The notes beneath the pieces are model-generated. The model was not told the origin of the DNA, did not search any database, and was given only the letters and a program-made list of their open reading frames with translations. The translations under genes were made by a program, and so were the position numbers. From NCBI GenBank assembly GCA_017854795.1, contig JAFMHB010000003.1, positions 77,047 through 141,046 of the forward strand: 64,000 nucleotides of DNA, given 5' to 3'. Numbering within the stretch: the first letter of the stretch is position 1; every line of letters starts with the position of its first letter. Positions 27,239 through 36,577 of the stretch are shown one piece after another. This stretch comes from Candidatus Nanopelagicales bacterium. GTDB taxonomy: Bacteria > Actinomycetota > Actinomycetes > S36-B12.

Positions 27239-27957
27239 CCGGGACGAACTACTTCGCCGTCACCGGACAAACGGCGGTAGGCGAGTGCATCAGCCAAGTA
27301 GCTAAATGCTGCCACGAATACGTTGACAAACAACGCTATGACTGCCACAACGACAAGAAGAATTGAAGTCAGAACATTCGAATCTGAATCAAGCATGCCC
27401 GTCAAAATTCCCTGCGCAAGCGCAACAACCAGAGTGATGGCGACGGTTGACCCGATGAGCACAATTCGGAAACCAATGAAACGCCAGAACGACGTTGTGA
27501 TTAACTCCCAACTCATTGCGAGAGAAGCAAATCCGGTCATACCTGGCTTACCAATAAGAGCATAGGGAAATAGCGCGAACATGAACGCAAAAATCAATCC
27601 AGGAATAATGAATGCAAACAGTCCAATGGTGACTATGCCGATATAGACGACGCCCGCGACCAGGAACCACCAGAAGCGATCAGATCGCAGCAACACACTC
27701 ACTGATGGCTTGGCGCCTTCCGAGGCGTTGTAAGCATTTCGCAGAATCCCCAGGAATGTGTAAAAGAAGCCCAGGATTCCGATAAAGATCACAATTGCAC
27801 CGAGCGCAGGAACTGCAATAGCAGCCAGGACGCCGACGACAATAATTGCGGAAGGAATCGCAATCGCAACCACAATCACTAGCAACCAGTGCCAGTATTG
27901 ACGCTTGGCCAAACTCCAGGCTTCATCAAGTACTGCGGCAATATCAAATCCACTCAT
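27235..27957 (-). CDS. Multi-pass membrane protein of unknown function
   Basis: Five or six strongly hydrophobic segments; start refined to MSGFDIAAVLDEAW. Confidence 0.7.
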   Translation of the reverse strand: MSGFDIAAVLDEAWSLAKRQYWHWLLVIVVAIAIPSAIIVVGVLAAIAVPALGAIVIFIGILGFFYTFLGILRNAYNASEGAKPSVSVLLRSDRFWWFLVAGVVYIGIVTIGLFAFIIPGLIFAFMFALFPYALIGKPGMTGFASLAMSWELITTSFWRFIGFRIVLIGSTVAITLVVALAQGILTGMLDSDSNVLTSILLVVVAVIALFVNVFVAAFSYLADALAYRRLSGDGEVVRPG

Positions 27958-28125
27958 GGGTTTACACCTTTCTTCATATTTTCCGTCACCCATCCGGGTG
28001 ATTCATTACCCCCAACTATGACCTAGTTGTCCTTGAAATCACCGTAATGAGACAGGAATTAGGTAAATCATTCGCTACCTTTAACTGATTGGGTGTATTC
28101 AAACACCCTCAATCTGAGGAGAAAT

Positions 28126-28476
28126 ATGTCTTTCGGAGACGCGATCAAATCTGGATTTTCAAATTATGTGAAGTTTGACGGTCGAGCCAGCCGCTCTGAG
28201 TTTTGGTGGTTCATTCTATTTATCTCCATCATCGGGGTCGTTATTAACATAATTGATAACGCCATCGGGACGGGGATTGTCATTAGCTTGATCTGGTCGC
28301 TCGCAGTATTGCTACCTGTGCTCGGGCTTTATTTCCGCCGTTTGCACGACACTGATCGCTCAGCCTGGTGGTTACTTATTGGGTTTATCCCATTCGTCGG
28401 ATCAATTGTGTTAATTGTGTTCTGGGCAATCAATGGAACACCTGGTGACAATAAATATGGTGCACCTGCCAGTTAA
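28126..28476 (+). CDS. DUF805-family small membrane protein
   Basis: YVKFDGRASRSEFWWFILF ... RRLHDTDRSAWWLLIGFIPFVGSIVLIVFWAINGTPGDNKYG. Confidence 0.9.
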   Translation: MSFGDAIKSGFSNYVKFDGRASRSEFWWFILFISIIGVVINIIDNAIGTGIVISLIWSLAVLLPVLGLYFRRLHDTDRSAWWLLIGFIPFVGSIVLIVFWAINGTPGDNKYGAPAS

Positions 28477-28492
28477 GAATTCTCAATCGATT

Positions 28493-28521
28493 GTGGGTGA
28501 GCACCCAAAGTGCTCGCCCAC
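28493..28521 (+). terminator. Rho-independent-type terminator after the DUF805 gene
   Basis: GTGGGTGAGCAC-CCAAA-GTGCTCGCCCAC (one G-U) followed by TTTCATTTT. Confidence 0.7.
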
Positions 28522-28530
28522 TTTCATTTT

Positions 28531-29574
28531 CTAAGGCGCAGAACGTAGATCGCTCAACACGTATGCCAATAATTCTTGTCCATGATCTGACGCTGTCACA
28601 ATGTCTGCGACGTGCAGATCAACGCCGCCGAATGACTGTAGGCGCAGAACATCTCCATTACGATTTCGATTAGGGAAAATCCCAGCAAAACTAAATTGTA
28701 AGGCGCTCTCTTGCTGTTCAAGAACAATTTGTGTTTGCGGGACCTGCAACGGCATATCGAGATACACGGCGTCACGACCCTTAACATCAAGTTGCTCGCT
28801 TCGAATGTGTGACACAATTTGCGCCAAGTCATATCCTGGTATCTCAACATGGATCACTGCCGAGTTGTGGTCATCCTTTTCTTCAACGGTGAGAACCGTT
28901 TCATCGACAATGTGTATTTCAGGAGAAGCCGCGACGATCTCGCCATGAAGGCCTGAGGTTTCCAGAATAGACAACACAATTACTCGGTGTTTTTCAGGGA
29001 CGAACATAGGTCGGTTCTCACCACCATTGAGTTTCAGATAAAACAAAGCAACTGACTGACGGTGGGCATCGGGGTCTACGGCTGCATTGTTGCTCACCGT
29101 TGAAGGAATCCACCCAAGCAAAAATCCTGTTTCATGCGCACCTAATGCGATGTTTGCTTTTTGTGAATACGGGTGTGCTGCCGTTGCTTCACTAAAGATT
29201 CCTAGATACCCAGCTTCAGCCGCCCACTGAGCGGCAAATCTTTTCAATCTCTCAAAAACATGATGGCCTCGTGCTGCGTCACGCACAACGGCGACTCCCG
29301 CATGCATGACCCGCTCCGTGGTTTCCTCAACCATAAGTGCCATGTGACCAAGGATGGTGCCATCAGATAGGTGACCGATCGCGCTACGCAGCGTATGTGT
29401 GTTGATCCGGTGCGCAATTTGATCGGGTTGATACACCCACTCCGCGTCATAAGTGTCGCCATAAGCCTCGCGGACAAGCTCCACCAGAACACTGGATTCT
29501 TCAGCCGCAAGAAAGCGGATATGAACCTCAGCTTCCTCCGTCGCTGGCGCTTGCTCAGAGGATTGGTAATTCAT
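28531..29574 (-). CDS. GNAT-like N-acetyltransferase
   Basis: N-terminal acetyltransferase-like pattern (HAGVAVVRDAARGHHVFERLKRFAAQWAAEAGYLGIFSEATAAHPYSQKANIALG). Confidence 0.6.
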   Translation of the reverse strand: MNYQSSEQAPATEEAEVHIRFLAAEESSVLVELVREAYGDTYDAEWVYQPDQIAHRINTHTLRSAIGHLSDGTILGHMALMVEETTERVMHAGVAVVRDAARGHHVFERLKRFAAQWAAEAGYLGIFSEATAAHPYSQKANIALGAHETGFLLGWIPSTVSNNAAVDPDAHRQSVALFYLKLNGGENRPMFVPEKHRVIVLSILETSGLHGEIVAASPEIHIVDETVLTVEEKDDHNSAVIHVEIPGYDLAQIVSHIRSEQLDVKGRDAVYLDMPLQVPQTQIVLEQQESALQFSFAGIFPNRNRNGDVLRLQSFGGVDLHVADIVTASDHGQELLAYVLSDLRSAP

Positions 29575-29606
29575 TGGTTGATTATGACAATGATTGCGGC
29601 CATAAA

Positions 29607-29647
29607 ACGAAGGTGGGGCCGCTCTTACGAGCCGGCCCCACCTTCGT
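29607..29647 (-). terminator. Terminator of the rpsF-ssb-rpsR-rplI operon
   Basis: 14-bp perfect stem ACGAAGGTGGGGCC/GGCCCCACCTTCGT with an inner GCTC/GAGC. On the minus strand it is followed by TTTTATGG. Confidence 0.8.
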
Positions 29648-29660
29648 GTGTTTCAAGATA

Positions 29661-30107
29661 CTAGTTAGCTGCGACCTCAAAGGTAACCTTCGCGGTGACG
29701 CCAGGATGAACCTCAACGGTGGCGCTGTGCTTTCCAACCGTTTTGACTGCGCCGGCCAGGTGCACCTTGCGCTTATCAATGGAGATGTTGCCGGCAGATT
29801 TAACTGCACCAGCAATATCAGCGGTCGTAACTGAACCAAAGAGCTTGCCGGTTGCTCCAGCCTTAGCGGGAACAACAATCACCATTGATTCAAGTGACTG
29901 CTTGATTTCATTGGCATGATCGCGGTCGCGAACCTCGCGCACCTTGCGGGCGCGCTTGATTTGTACAACCTGCTTCTCGCCGCCACGGGTCCACGAGATT
30001 GCAAAGCCACGTGGAAGTAGGAAGTTACGGCCGTAACCGTCCTTCACTTCAACGATGTCTCCAGCAGTTCCGAGACCATTAACTTCCTGAGTGAGTATGA
30101 GTTTCAT
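29661..30107 (-). CDS. rplI: 50S ribosomal protein L9
   Basis: MKLILTQEVNGLGTAGDIVEVKDGYGRNFLLPRGFA. Confidence 0.97.
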   Translation of the reverse strand: MKLILTQEVNGLGTAGDIVEVKDGYGRNFLLPRGFAISWTRGGEKQVVQIKRARKVREVRDRDHANEIKQSLESMVIVVPAKAGATGKLFGSVTTADIAGAVKSAGNISIDKRKVHLAGAVKTVGKHSATVEVHPGVTAKVTFEVAAN

Positions 30108-30123
30108 TGTGAGTCTCCTTTAC

Positions 30124-30384
30124 TTACCGCGTTGCCGCTGAGTAGGGAAGAAGTGCCATTTCACGGGCGTTCTTCACAGCCATGGCAACATCGCGCTGGT
30201 GCTGGGTGCAGTTACCTGTTACCCGGCGAGCACGAATCTTGCCGCGATCGGAAATGAATTTGCGAAGTAGGTTTACGTCTTTGTAGTCAAGACCCTTTAC
30301 TTCTTTCTTGCAGAAAGCACAGGCCTTGGCCTTCACCATCTTGTTCTTGTCCAACGTTTGTTGGCGCTTGTTATCGCGTGCCAT
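30124..30384 (-). CDS. rpsR: 30S ribosomal protein S18
   Basis: [60 protein letters not shown]. Confidence 0.97.
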   Translation of the reverse strand: MARDNKRQQTLDKNKMVKAKACAFCKKEVKGLDYKDVNLLRKFISDRGKIRARRVTGNCTQHQRDVAMAVKNAREMALLPYSAATR

Positions 30385-30425
30385 TGTGTTAACTCCTTGA
30401 AGTTATTGTTGTTAAATTTATATGA

Positions 30426-30896
30426 TTAAAAAGGTGGTTCGTCAAAGTTTGCAGGAGGTGCATCAGTTGCCCAGGGGTCGTCTGCAGGAGCTGCGGAACC
30501 ACCACCTGAACTAAATCCACCATCGGAGCGCTGAACTCGATTGACCTTCGCTGTTGCATAACGCAGTGCGGGACCAACATCCTCGACTTCAACTTCCATC
30601 ACTGTTCGCTTTTCGCCCTCACGGGTTTCATAGGAACGCTGCTTCAACTTGCCCGAAACCATTACTCGAGTTCCCTTTGTGAGTGACTCGGCAACATTCT
30701 CGGCGTATTGACGCCACACACTGCACCGCAAGTAGGTCGGATCCCCGTCTTTCCATTCATTTGTCGTTTTGTCCAAGTAACGTGAACTTGTAGCAACGGT
30801 GAATGAGGCGACAGCGGCGCCGCTGGGGGTGAAGCGCAGTTCAGGATCGTTGGTCAGGTTGCCAACAACCGTCACGTTGATATCCCCGGCCGCCAT
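30426..30896 (-). CDS. ssb: Single-stranded DNA-binding protein
   Basis: [35 protein letters not shown], acidic tip [14 protein letters not shown]. Confidence 0.96.
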   Translation of the reverse strand: MAAGDINVTVVGNLTNDPELRFTPSGAAVASFTVATSSRYLDKTTNEWKDGDPTYLRCSVWRQYAENVAESLTKGTRVMVSGKLKQRSYETREGEKRTVMEVEVEDVGPALRYATAKVNRVQRSDGGFSSGGGSAAPADDPWATDAPPANFDEPPF

Positions 30897-31204
30897 TAGG
30901 AAGCCTTAACCGCAACGGACCAGTTGGGACGAATCACCTTGGTGCGAACAACAGCTTCGTTGAGTGAAAGTTGACGGTCCAGTTCAGCAACTGCTTCAGG
31001 GGTCGACAACAACTCAATGACGGCGTAGTAGCCCTCGGTCTTGTGATTGATCTCGTAGGAGAAGCGACGCTTGCCCCATAGATCTACTTTTTCAACAGTT
31101 CCACCGTCTGCCTTGATCACATTAAGGAATGTGTCGAGACTGGGGGCAATTGTTTTTTCTTCGAGTTCAGAGTCCAGAATGACCATGACTTCGTATTTAC
31201 GCAT
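30896..31204 (-). CDS. rpsF: 30S ribosomal protein S6
   Basis: [39 protein letters not shown]. Confidence 0.97.
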   Translation of the reverse strand: MRKYEVMVILDSELEEKTIAPSLDTFLNVIKADGGTVEKVDLWGKRRFSYEINHKTEGYYAVIELLSTPEAVAELDRQLSLNEAVVRTKVIRPNWSVAVKAS

Positions 31205-31398
31205 GAATTAACCCACCTCCTTCGGACTAAACGGTCACGGCATTTCCGTGACAGGAGGGTTTCTGCCCCCGAAGGCTATCTGCATCCACCGATTACCCGT
31301 GCGCTGCCCCCATATCCACACTCCCCTGATGCTTTTCCCATGTGCTGACTCATGATGGAATCCTGTAGACGTGTCCATTTTCCCTCCACAGCACGATT

Positions 31399-31417
31399 GG
31401 TACCGAAAATGGTACCG
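31399..31417. promoter_or_regulatory. Tandem GGTACCG sites upstream of the antitoxin gene; candidate RHH autoregulatory operator
   Basis: GGTACCGAAAATGGTACCG: two 6-bp palindromes with centres 12 bp apart, 8 nt before the antitoxin ATG at 31425. Confidence 0.55.
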
Positions 31418-31424
31418 TTTTTCC

Positions 31425-31712
31425 ATGAGTTTGAACCTTAGGCTTTCTGATGACCTAGCCGCCGGCCTTCGATCATTGGCTCAAGACACCGGGAAGTCAC
31501 AGCAGGCCTTGATCCGCGAGGCGATCGAGATGTACCTGCGGGATTACAAAGTCCAGGCGTATCCACCTGAGATCCGGTACGCGATCACTCCGGCGACAAC
31601 CACTTACGCGGCGGCGCTGGAAGAAGTAAAGGCCATGGGGGACCTAGAAACCTTGACCGATAAAGAATCCATGCTGGCAACACTTCAAGAACTACGTGAA
31701 GATCGTGTGTGA
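31425..31712 (+). CDS. Ribbon-helix-helix antitoxin-like protein
   Basis: MSLNLRLSDDLAAGLRSLAQDTGKSQQALIREAIEMYL RHH fold pattern; precedes a PIN-domain gene. Confidence 0.82.
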   Translation: MSLNLRLSDDLAAGLRSLAQDTGKSQQALIREAIEMYLRDYKVQAYPPEIRYAITPATTTYAAALEEVKAMGDLETLTDKESMLATLQELREDRV

Positions 31713-31724
31713 ACGGGCTCAAAA

Positions 31725-32111
31725 ATGAAGCTATACGTTGACACCAACATTCTCCTTCAGGATTTGATTGACCACCCGGATTCAGGTGCAGTTGCGGGGG
31801 AGTCTTTTCGGTTTCAGAGCCAAGGCCACACATTGGTTTCCAGTGTGCTGACCGCCGTTGAAATCGATCGGGTCTTGCTACGGCACGGCGGTTCACGGAC
31901 CCAGATAACGGCAACGTTGCTCCGTGGATTCGACCTCTTGGCGATCACGCCTGCAGTACTTGACCTGGCGCGCGTCATTCCCGTGCAATTCCTCAAGACC
32001 TTGGACTCACTGCATCTCGCAACGGCGGTCATCAGTCGTTGTGACGCGGTGATCACCATGGACCAGCAATTGGCCCAGGCTTGCGCAGAAATTGGATTAG
32101 CTGTCGCCTAA
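31725..32111 (+). CDS. PIN-domain (VapC-like) toxin
   Basis: MKLYVDTNILLQDL, TAVEIDRVL, LKTLDSLHLATAV, DAVITMDQQLAQAC: conserved acidic residues of PIN nucleases. Confidence 0.85.
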   Translation: MKLYVDTNILLQDLIDHPDSGAVAGESFRFQSQGHTLVSSVLTAVEIDRVLLRHGGSRTQITATLLRGFDLLAITPAVLDLARVIPVQFLKTLDSLHLATAVISRCDAVITMDQQLAQACAEIGLAVA

Positions 32112-32200
32112 AAGGAATTCCATCTTTAATACACACCCTTGTGTCATGCCAGTGAATCAATAGCGCGAAGTCCAGAGTGGGTGGGGAATAGGCTGCTCCC

Positions 32201-32980
32201 GTGCGGATTGCTACTTGGAATGTGAACTCTGTCGGGGCCCGGATTGATCGGGTGGTGGAGTGGTTGGAGAGTGTCCAACCTGATGTTGTGGCATTGCAAG
32301 AACTCAAATGCACCGATGAAGCGTTTCCCCACCTACCTATCCAGGCTGCAGGGTACGAGGCGCTGACCCACGGTACGGGTCGCTGGAATGGTGTTGCGAT
32401 CCTGACTCGGGTGGGTGCAACCGATGTTGTCCGCGGTTTGGTCGGTCAGCCTGAATTTGACGGTGCTGCAGAGCCTCGTGCAATTGGGGCGACGTGCGGT
32501 GGAGTGCGGGTGTGGAGTTTGTATTGCCCAAATGGCCGCGAACCTGGACACGATCACTACAACTACAAGTTGGAGTGGTTCAAAGCTTTGAATGCGACGG
32601 TTGAATCTGAGTTGGCTGCTTATCCGGATCTTCCATTTGCTGCAATTGGTGACTACAACATTGCACCGACTGATGCAGACGTGTGGGATATTTCGAAATT
32701 CATTGACTCAACCCATGTGACTGCTGCAGAACGGGCGGCGCTGACTGATCTTTCTGCTCTTGGATTGAGTGAGGTAATGCCCCGTTCACTCAAGGGCGAG
32801 CCGTACACGTTCTGGGATTACCGCAATGGTTCATTTCACCGTGGGTGGGGAATGCGGATTGATTTGGTATACGGCAATGCTGCGTTCACTTCGCGGGTGA
32901 GTGATGCGTACGTTGATCGCGATGCACGCAAGGGTAAAGGCGCCTCCGACCACGCACCGGTGGTCGTTGATCTGACATGA
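32201..32980 (+). CDS. xthA: Exodeoxyribonuclease III
   Basis: MRIATWNVNSVGARIDRVVEWLESVQPDVVALQELKC, GDYNIAPTDADV, GWGMRIDLVYGN, ASDHAPVVVDL. Confidence 0.93.
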   Translation: MRIATWNVNSVGARIDRVVEWLESVQPDVVALQELKCTDEAFPHLPIQAAGYEALTHGTGRWNGVAILTRVGATDVVRGLVGQPEFDGAAEPRAIGATCGGVRVWSLYCPNGREPGHDHYNYKLEWFKALNATVESELAAYPDLPFAAIGDYNIAPTDADVWDISKFIDSTHVTAAERAALTDLSALGLSEVMPRSLKGEPYTFWDYRNGSFHRGWGMRIDLVYGNAAFTSRVSDAYVDRDARKGKGASDHAPVVVDLT

Positions 32981-34092
32981 TTTTAGAAGTCCGTCGGATT
33001 AGCACCGAGCAGCATTCTGATTACCTGGATGGCGTGATTGCCTCAGGATCACTAGGGGTGTCATTTTTGCAACTGCCTGCTTGGGGCAGTGTCAAAGTTG
33101 GTTGGCGACCAGAGTCTGTTGGTTGGTTCCACGATTCAACACTCGTTGGCGTAGCACTTGTTCTCTACCGACCGATTCCCAAGTTGCCTCAACGATCCTT
33201 GGCTTATGTTCCTGAAGGTCCGATCATCGATTGGGAAAGTAATGATCTTTCTTCATGGTTAACACCTTTGATTTCACACGTTAAGGGGCGTGGCGCTTTT
33301 CAATTAAAGATGGGTCCACCGGTTGCCGTGCGTCAATGGGATGCACAAACGATTAAGGCGTCAATCGATAGCGTCTCTCTGCTCGGTGAAGTCATGGCGG
33401 ATCGGGAATTCTCCGTAGGTGAGAGTGTGATTGAGTCGTTGCGTTCAATGGGATTTGTGCAGGAAGTCAATGTTGGTGCTGGTTTTGGTGACGTACAACC
33501 ACGATATGTTTTTCAAGTCCCGCTCGCAGGTCGATCCGAAGATGACGTGTTCGCTGGTTTCAATCAATTGTGGCGCCGCAATGTCCGCAAGGCTAACAAG
33601 GCCGGGGTGGAAATTTCGTTGGGAACACGCGACGACCTTGCTGCATTCCATGCCGTTTACGTTGAGACCGCCGCGCGTGATGGGTTCACTCCTCGCGGCT
33701 TGGTGTATTTCGAAAGAATGTGTGATGCACTCGGTGATCACTTCACTGTGCACATAGCTCGTCATGAAGGACACATTGCTGCTGCAACAATCATGATCAC
33801 GGTGGGTGGGCACGCCTGGTATTCCTATGGTGCTTCCACGACTGCGGACCGCGATGTTCGGCCTTCAAATGCATTGCAGTGGTCCATGATTAAAACGGCA
33901 CTTGCGTCCGGGTGCAGTGTTTACGACCTTCGAGGAATCTCGAACACACTTGATACATCTGACCATCTCTTTGGATTGGTCTCCTTCAAGTTGGGTTCAG
34001 GTGGTTTCGCCCAGGAGTATGTTGGTGAGTGGGATTACGTGATTCGTAAGTCGTGGGCTCGCGCTTTTTCGATCTACCAACGGCGAGGCTAG
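32977..34092 (+). CDS. FemAB/FmhB-like peptidoglycan bridge aminoacyltransferase
   Basis: FNQLWRRNVRKANKAGVEISLGTRDDLAAFHAVYVETAARDGFTPRGLVYF ... WSYGAST..RPSNALQWSMIKTALASGCSVYDLRG. ATGA overlap with xthA. Confidence 0.87.
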   Translation: MILEVRRISTEQHSDYLDGVIASGSLGVSFLQLPAWGSVKVGWRPESVGWFHDSTLVGVALVLYRPIPKLPQRSLAYVPEGPIIDWESNDLSSWLTPLISHVKGRGAFQLKMGPPVAVRQWDAQTIKASIDSVSLLGEVMADREFSVGESVIESLRSMGFVQEVNVGAGFGDVQPRYVFQVPLAGRSEDDVFAGFNQLWRRNVRKANKAGVEISLGTRDDLAAFHAVYVETAARDGFTPRGLVYFERMCDALGDHFTVHIARHEGHIAAATIMITVGGHAWYSYGASTTADRDVRPSNALQWSMIKTALASGCSVYDLRGISNTLDTSDHLFGLVSFKLGSGGFAQEYVGEWDYVIRKSWARAFSIYQRRG

Positions 34093-34127
34093 TAAGCGGA
34101 TCTCATGGATCCTGACATGATGAACAG

Positions 34128-35288
34128 GTGTCCTTCACCCTCCAAATAAACGGCGAAAAATGGCGTACTCACCTGCGCGCTGTTGTTAATGCGCTCACCA
34201 GCGCAAGTGGGAGTTCCCCCGTCCCTGTGATCAAGGGAAATGGCTACGGCCTCGGCCAAGAATTCCTCGGTGCAACCGCAATGGATCTTGGCGCCGACAC
34301 AATCGCTGTTGGAACCGTCTTTGAAATTGAGTCCGTTGTCGGGGTAACCGAAGGCGACATTGTGGTTCTTCAACCATTTGATCCACGTGATGCCGTGGCC
34401 GCCAAGAAATGGTGGGAGATCGGTGAGAAGTTTTATTCCGGGCGAATTATTCGCACGGTTGCAAGCCTTGAGGCACTCACAGAGTTGGTTAACGGGGCCG
34501 GAAGTGTGCGAGTAATTCTTGAGGCTCGCAGTTCCATGGTGCGATTTGGGTTCACTGAATCCGAACTCATTGGTGCATTGAATAACCCTGAGATCCGCGC
34601 TGCCCTCGCAACTGGTCGAATCTTTATTGAGGGAATGACCATTCACCTGCCCATTGATCGCAGTAAACCCAGTGAACCCAGTGAATCCGGTGCAGCTGAT
34701 TCACATGCTGTTGAAGTGATGCGTTGGGCTGGACTGTGGGAAAAGGAAACTGCCGTGTGGGAAGGCCACTCGCCCCCTGCACCCGTGATTTGGGTTTCAC
34801 ATTGCACTGATGCAGAGCTTGCAACTATTCGGCAGAGTGTGAGCGAGTTGATTGTGCGCGTGCGAGTGGGTACCAGGCTTTGGCTGGGTGATCGATCCGC
34901 ACTGTCCGCTACTGGAACAGTGTTAGCGGTGCATCCTGTTTCTGAAGGTGTGAAGGTCGGCTACCGGCAGCGAAGCGCGGGCAAGAATGCCACTCTTATT
35001 GTCGTTAGTGGAGGTACAGCCAATGGAATTGGTTTGAGTGCACCTTCACCAACCACGTCACTGCGACAGCGAGTCACCTCGTTGGGAGTTGGGGCACTTG
35101 ATGCCGCTGGAAAGGCAATGTCGCCTTTTAATATTGGTGGTAAACAACGCTGGTTTGCCGAGCCCCCACATCAACATGTTTCGATGTTGTGGTTGAACAA
35201 CGAATCGGTTTTGCCGCGAGTCGGTGATCAGGTGAGTGCTGAGGTTCGATTTACCACATCACGCTTTGACTCTGTGTTTGTTGTCTGA
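34128..35288 (+). CDS. Alanine racemase-like PLP enzyme
   Basis: PVPVIKGNGYGLG (PLP-lysine motif like Alr AVVKADAYGHG), C-terminal MLWLNNESVLPRVGDQVSAEVRFTTSRFDSV. Confidence 0.8.
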   Translation: MSFTLQINGEKWRTHLRAVVNALTSASGSSPVPVIKGNGYGLGQEFLGATAMDLGADTIAVGTVFEIESVVGVTEGDIVVLQPFDPRDAVAAKKWWEIGEKFYSGRIIRTVASLEALTELVNGAGSVRVILEARSSMVRFGFTESELIGALNNPEIRAALATGRIFIEGMTIHLPIDRSKPSEPSESGAADSHAVEVMRWAGLWEKETAVWEGHSPPAPVIWVSHCTDAELATIRQSVSELIVRVRVGTRLWLGDRSALSATGTVLAVHPVSEGVKVGYRQRSAGKNATLIVVSGGTANGIGLSAPSPTTSLRQRVTSLGVGALDAAGKAMSPFNIGGKQRWFAEPPHQHVSMLWLNNESVLPRVGDQVSAEVRFTTSRFDSVFVV

Positions 35289-36577
35289 TCTGTGTTTGTT
35301 GTCTGCCCTTGCTGAATATCAATCACAATCCGAATTGCGAAATAAAGGGTCGCTGCAATGTGGACAAAGGTAGCTGCGGCATACCACTGCGGTGTCAGTG
35401 TTTGTGATTCGTCGACTCCATATCCGGCTAGAAACCACCAGATCGCAATAAAGTAAATAACCTCACCGAACTGCCAGATCAGGAAATCGCGCCAGTTCGG
35501 TCGGGCCAATACGGCAAGTGGCACGAGCCAAAGAACGTATTGAGGTGAATACACCTTGTTAGTAACGACAAATGCAGCAAGGATCAAGAATGAAATCTGG
35601 GCAAGGTTAGGTGAATGTGGAACCCTTTTCACCATAATTGCAATCCCAATGAGTAGTAGCACAAACAATGCGGTCGAAGCAAAGTTGAGTAAATTCTCCG
35701 GGATTGTTGGTAATCCAATTTGGGTTAGGGCGTACCAGAAGGAACCGAAGTCAATGGATCGACCGAAGTTGAACGAATAAAAATGAATCCATCCTTCAAA
35801 GTTTGCAATCGCAAATGGGATGTTGACCGCAAGGAAAGTCGAGAATGTTGCCACGATCATGTTGAGTGTTGGTCGCCATGATTTATTTTTCCAGGCCAAA
35901 AGAAGGAAGCCAATGAGAAGGAAAACTGGATAGAACTTCGATGCTACGGCTAGACCCAGTAAGACTCCGGTGAGCACTGGTTTCTCTTTTGACCAAGCGA
36001 GAAATGCGAGGGAAACAAGGGCAATCGGGATGAGATCCCAGTTGATCGTTGCCGCCAAGATCATGGTGGGAGCAAAAACAATCATCGCAGCCCGCCACGG
36101 ATCCTTCGGCTTGGTAAGCGCCGTCGCGATTACGGTGACAACAAAGGGTATGAATAAAAGGATCACATTGACATCGAAGAATGCCCGGTATCCGTCAGGG
36201 TAATGCGGGAGGATCCATCCCGTTATCGCTGCTGAGATGTACATAAAAACACCTGCACCCACCGGATACTCCAAGTACATGCCATTTGTTCCCGTTTGGA
36301 CATAGGGAAAAATTCCTTCCGCGAATCCACGGTCAACATAGAGCGGTGGAATATCCGAGTAACACAGGTGCATGTAGCGCTGCGGGTCACTCCATCCATT
36401 CGCCATGCAAGAGAAGTCGAGTAGGTATCCCAAGGCATAGGTGATTGCAGCCAAAATAATAAGTACGTAAATCGGCGGTAGAAGTGTGTAACCTCGATTG
36501 GCAAGTCGGCCAAACGGTCCCCCGAGGCGCTCGGTGATTGCTGGCTCGCTCACAAGTGAATTATGGTCTGCCTTCAT
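35228..36577 (-). CDS. GT87-type polyprenol-phosphate-mannose-dependent mannosyltransferase-like membrane protein
   Basis: Multi-TM; ASKFYPVFLLIGFLLLAWKNKSW, next to ponA as in mycobacteria (Rv0051-type position). Confidence 0.78.
   Translation of the reverse strand: MKADHNSLVSEPAITERLGGPFGRLANRGYTLLPPIYVLIILAAITYALGYLLDFSCMANGWSDPQRYMHLCYSDIPPLYVDRGFAEGIFPYVQTGTNGMYLEYPVGAGVFMYISAAITGWILPHYPDGYRAFFDVNVILLFIPFVVTVIATALTKPKDPWRAAMIVFAPTMILAATINWDLIPIALVSLAFLAWSKEKPVLTGVLLGLAVASKFYPVFLLIGFLLLAWKNKSWRPTLNMIVATFSTFLAVNIPFAIANFEGWIHFYSFNFGRSIDFGSFWYALTQIGLPTIPENLLNFASTALFVLLLIGIAIMVKRVPHSPNLAQISFLILAAFVVTNKVYSPQYVLWLVPLAVLARPNWRDFLIWQFGEVIYFIAIWWFLAGYGVDESQTLTPQWYAAATFVHIAATLYFAIRIVIDIQQGQTTNTDQTTNTESKRDVVNRTSALT

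Noticed and set aside
34660-34700. Short CCCAGTGAA repeats in the alr-like gene (KPSEPSESG)
   Set aside because: Only two or three short units in a loop-like region; too small for a meaningful repeat claim.
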